DNA of 5,622 bases from Desulfonatronospira sp. (GTDB taxonomy: Bacteria > Desulfobacterota > Desulfovibrionia > Desulfovibrionales > Desulfonatronovibrionaceae), in NCBI GenBank assembly GCA_003563255.1, contig PWSL01000330.1, positions 1 to 5,622 of the forward strand, written 5' to 3'. The translations under genes and the position numbers were made by a program. This document shows positions 5,249 to 5,622 of this stretch, one piece after another. A model generated the notes under the pieces. That model was not told where the DNA came from and did no database searches. It worked only from the letters and a program-made list of their open reading frames with translations. Position 1 is the stretch's first letter, and each line of letters begins with the position of its first letter.

Positions 5249-5412
5249 TACTGCAACAGTCTGGAAATGACGTAAAATGTGGCGAATCCCGCTCCCAGCG
5301 GGATATACAGGTATAGTCACGGGGTACAGCGCCCTCCGCCCTTCCAGGCCAGGAGGCCCAGCACTGCTCCGCCCACCAGAACAGCCAACAGCACGCTAAT
5401 AGTCACAGACAT
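5248..5412 (-). CDS. Tiny two-helix membrane protein with in-frame UGA (candidate selenoprotein, CxxU)
   Basis: ATG at 5412-5410 follows AAGGAG (5428-5423, 10 bases upstream). The first 31 codons give an uncharged helix (residues 3-22, VTISVLLAVLVGGAVLGLLA), then WKGGGRCTP and UGA (5319-5317). The same frame stays open for 22 more codons, LYLYIPLGAGFATFYVIS then RLLQ, to TAA at 5250-5248. That extension is strongly hydrophobic and looks like a second membrane helix. If UGA is read, the product is 54 residues with a C-T-P-U motif in the loop between helices. A hairpin fitting the bacterial SECIS pattern follows the UGA. I do not recognise a family. Alternatives are a 31-residue single-helix protein ending at UGA, a nonsense-mutated gene (for example former Trp), or, weakly, a relative of small Cys-bearing membrane proteins such as FeoB-associated ones. 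The existence of a gene here is likely; recoding is unproven. Confidence 0.5.
5286..5304 (-). promoter_or_regulatory. Hairpin just after the in-frame UGA; SECIS-like
   Basis: On the - strand ATCCCGCT (5304-5297) pairs with AGCGGGAT (5293-5286) around a GGG loop, a perfect 8-bp stem. Counting the UGA as bases 1-3, the loop G residues fall at 24-26. In E. coli fdhF the essential apical-loop G lies near base 23, and published bacterial SECIS models ask for a G among the first loop positions about 16-37 bases from the UGA, so this hairpin fits the pattern. It could also be a chance palindrome or another small GC hairpin repeat, but it lies within the open frame (encoding IPLGAG). Confidence 0.35.
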
Positions 5413-5489
5413 ATAGCCTTATCTCCTTGTGTTTCCAATACATGTTCAAATGCACCCTACACCCAGCCATCCAGAACACCAAACCCCGC

Positions 5490-5527
5490 AAAAAAGGCGC
5501 GATCCTCCAACGGACCACGCCTTTTTC
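5490..5527. terminator. Bidirectional intrinsic terminator-like hairpin
   Basis: AAAAAGGCG (5491-5499) pairs with CGCCTTTTT (5518-5526), and an inner TCC/GGA stem (5503-5505 with 5512-5514) is separated by a small internal loop. On the - strand the stem ends in six T residues; on the + strand in five. It most likely ends transcription of a - strand gene beyond the right edge, since all three - strand frames entering from 5622 hit a stop by about 5598. It lies 78 bases upstream of the tiny - strand gene, which would therefore need its own promoter or partial read-through; no convincing promoter was found in 5413-5489. Confidence 0.75.
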
Positions 5528-5622
5528 ACTCTTGCTCTTATTTCCCAGGCCCCGGCCGTTCAGTCTCAATCCGGAAGCCTCTTCCAATAATCCCTGATCA
5601 TTTAATCCTTATTCCATAATCC

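Noticed and set aside
5396..5587. 63-codon - strand open frame with a TTG start
   Set aside because: It reads straight through the bidirectional terminator-like hairpin and overlaps the better-supported mini-gene out of frame.

Overview
The window (about 50% GC by eye) carries three clear protein genes on the + strand, one likely tiny gene on the - strand, and intergenic regions crowded with short repeats. AsmA and the flagellar proteins point to a flagellated Gram-negative bacterium. The repeat style, with GGGGACTGTCCCC palindromes, GCCGG hairpins and GTTCTTG heptamers, together with the gene content, suggests a Desulfobacterota/Deltaproteobacteria member, perhaps a sulfate reducer. That placement is an inference and is only moderately secure.

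Layout: 1-116 is a repeat-bearing leader. 117-2060 encodes an AsmA-family envelope protein. 2061-2281 is intergenic and holds a GGGACTGTCCC palindrome and repeat copy R1. 2282-4171 encodes a FapA/DUF342 polymer-like protein with a duplicated N-terminal module. 4172-4672 is a 500-bp mosaic: a REP-like unit, a GTTCTTG heptamer array, a hairpin, a MITE-like inverted repeat, a second REP-like unit, and a near-consensus sigma-28 promoter. 4673-5110 encodes a FlaG-family protein whose N-terminus contains a recent 87-bp tandem duplication. 5162-5248 is repeat copy R2, the inverted partner of R1. 5248-5412 on the - strand is a tiny membrane-protein gene interrupted by one in-frame UGA. 5490-5527 is a bidirectional terminator-like hairpin, and the rest to 5622 shows no gene.

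How the genes relate: FapA and FlaG are both linked to flagellar assembly, and flaG has its own FliA-type promoter, so it is probably a late flagellar gene transcribed independently of fapA. AsmA works in the envelope and has no evident functional tie to its neighbours; a 221-bp gap full of repeats separates it from fapA.

The most intriguing object is the - strand mini-gene. Its reading frame is M...RCTP-UGA-LYLYIP...LLQ-stop, and translation of the UGA would give a 54-residue, two-helix membrane protein with a CxxU motif. The UGA is followed by an 8-bp hairpin with a GGG loop, placed where bacterial SECIS elements occur. It could be an undescribed selenoprotein or a gene with a nonsense mutation; the sequence alone cannot decide.
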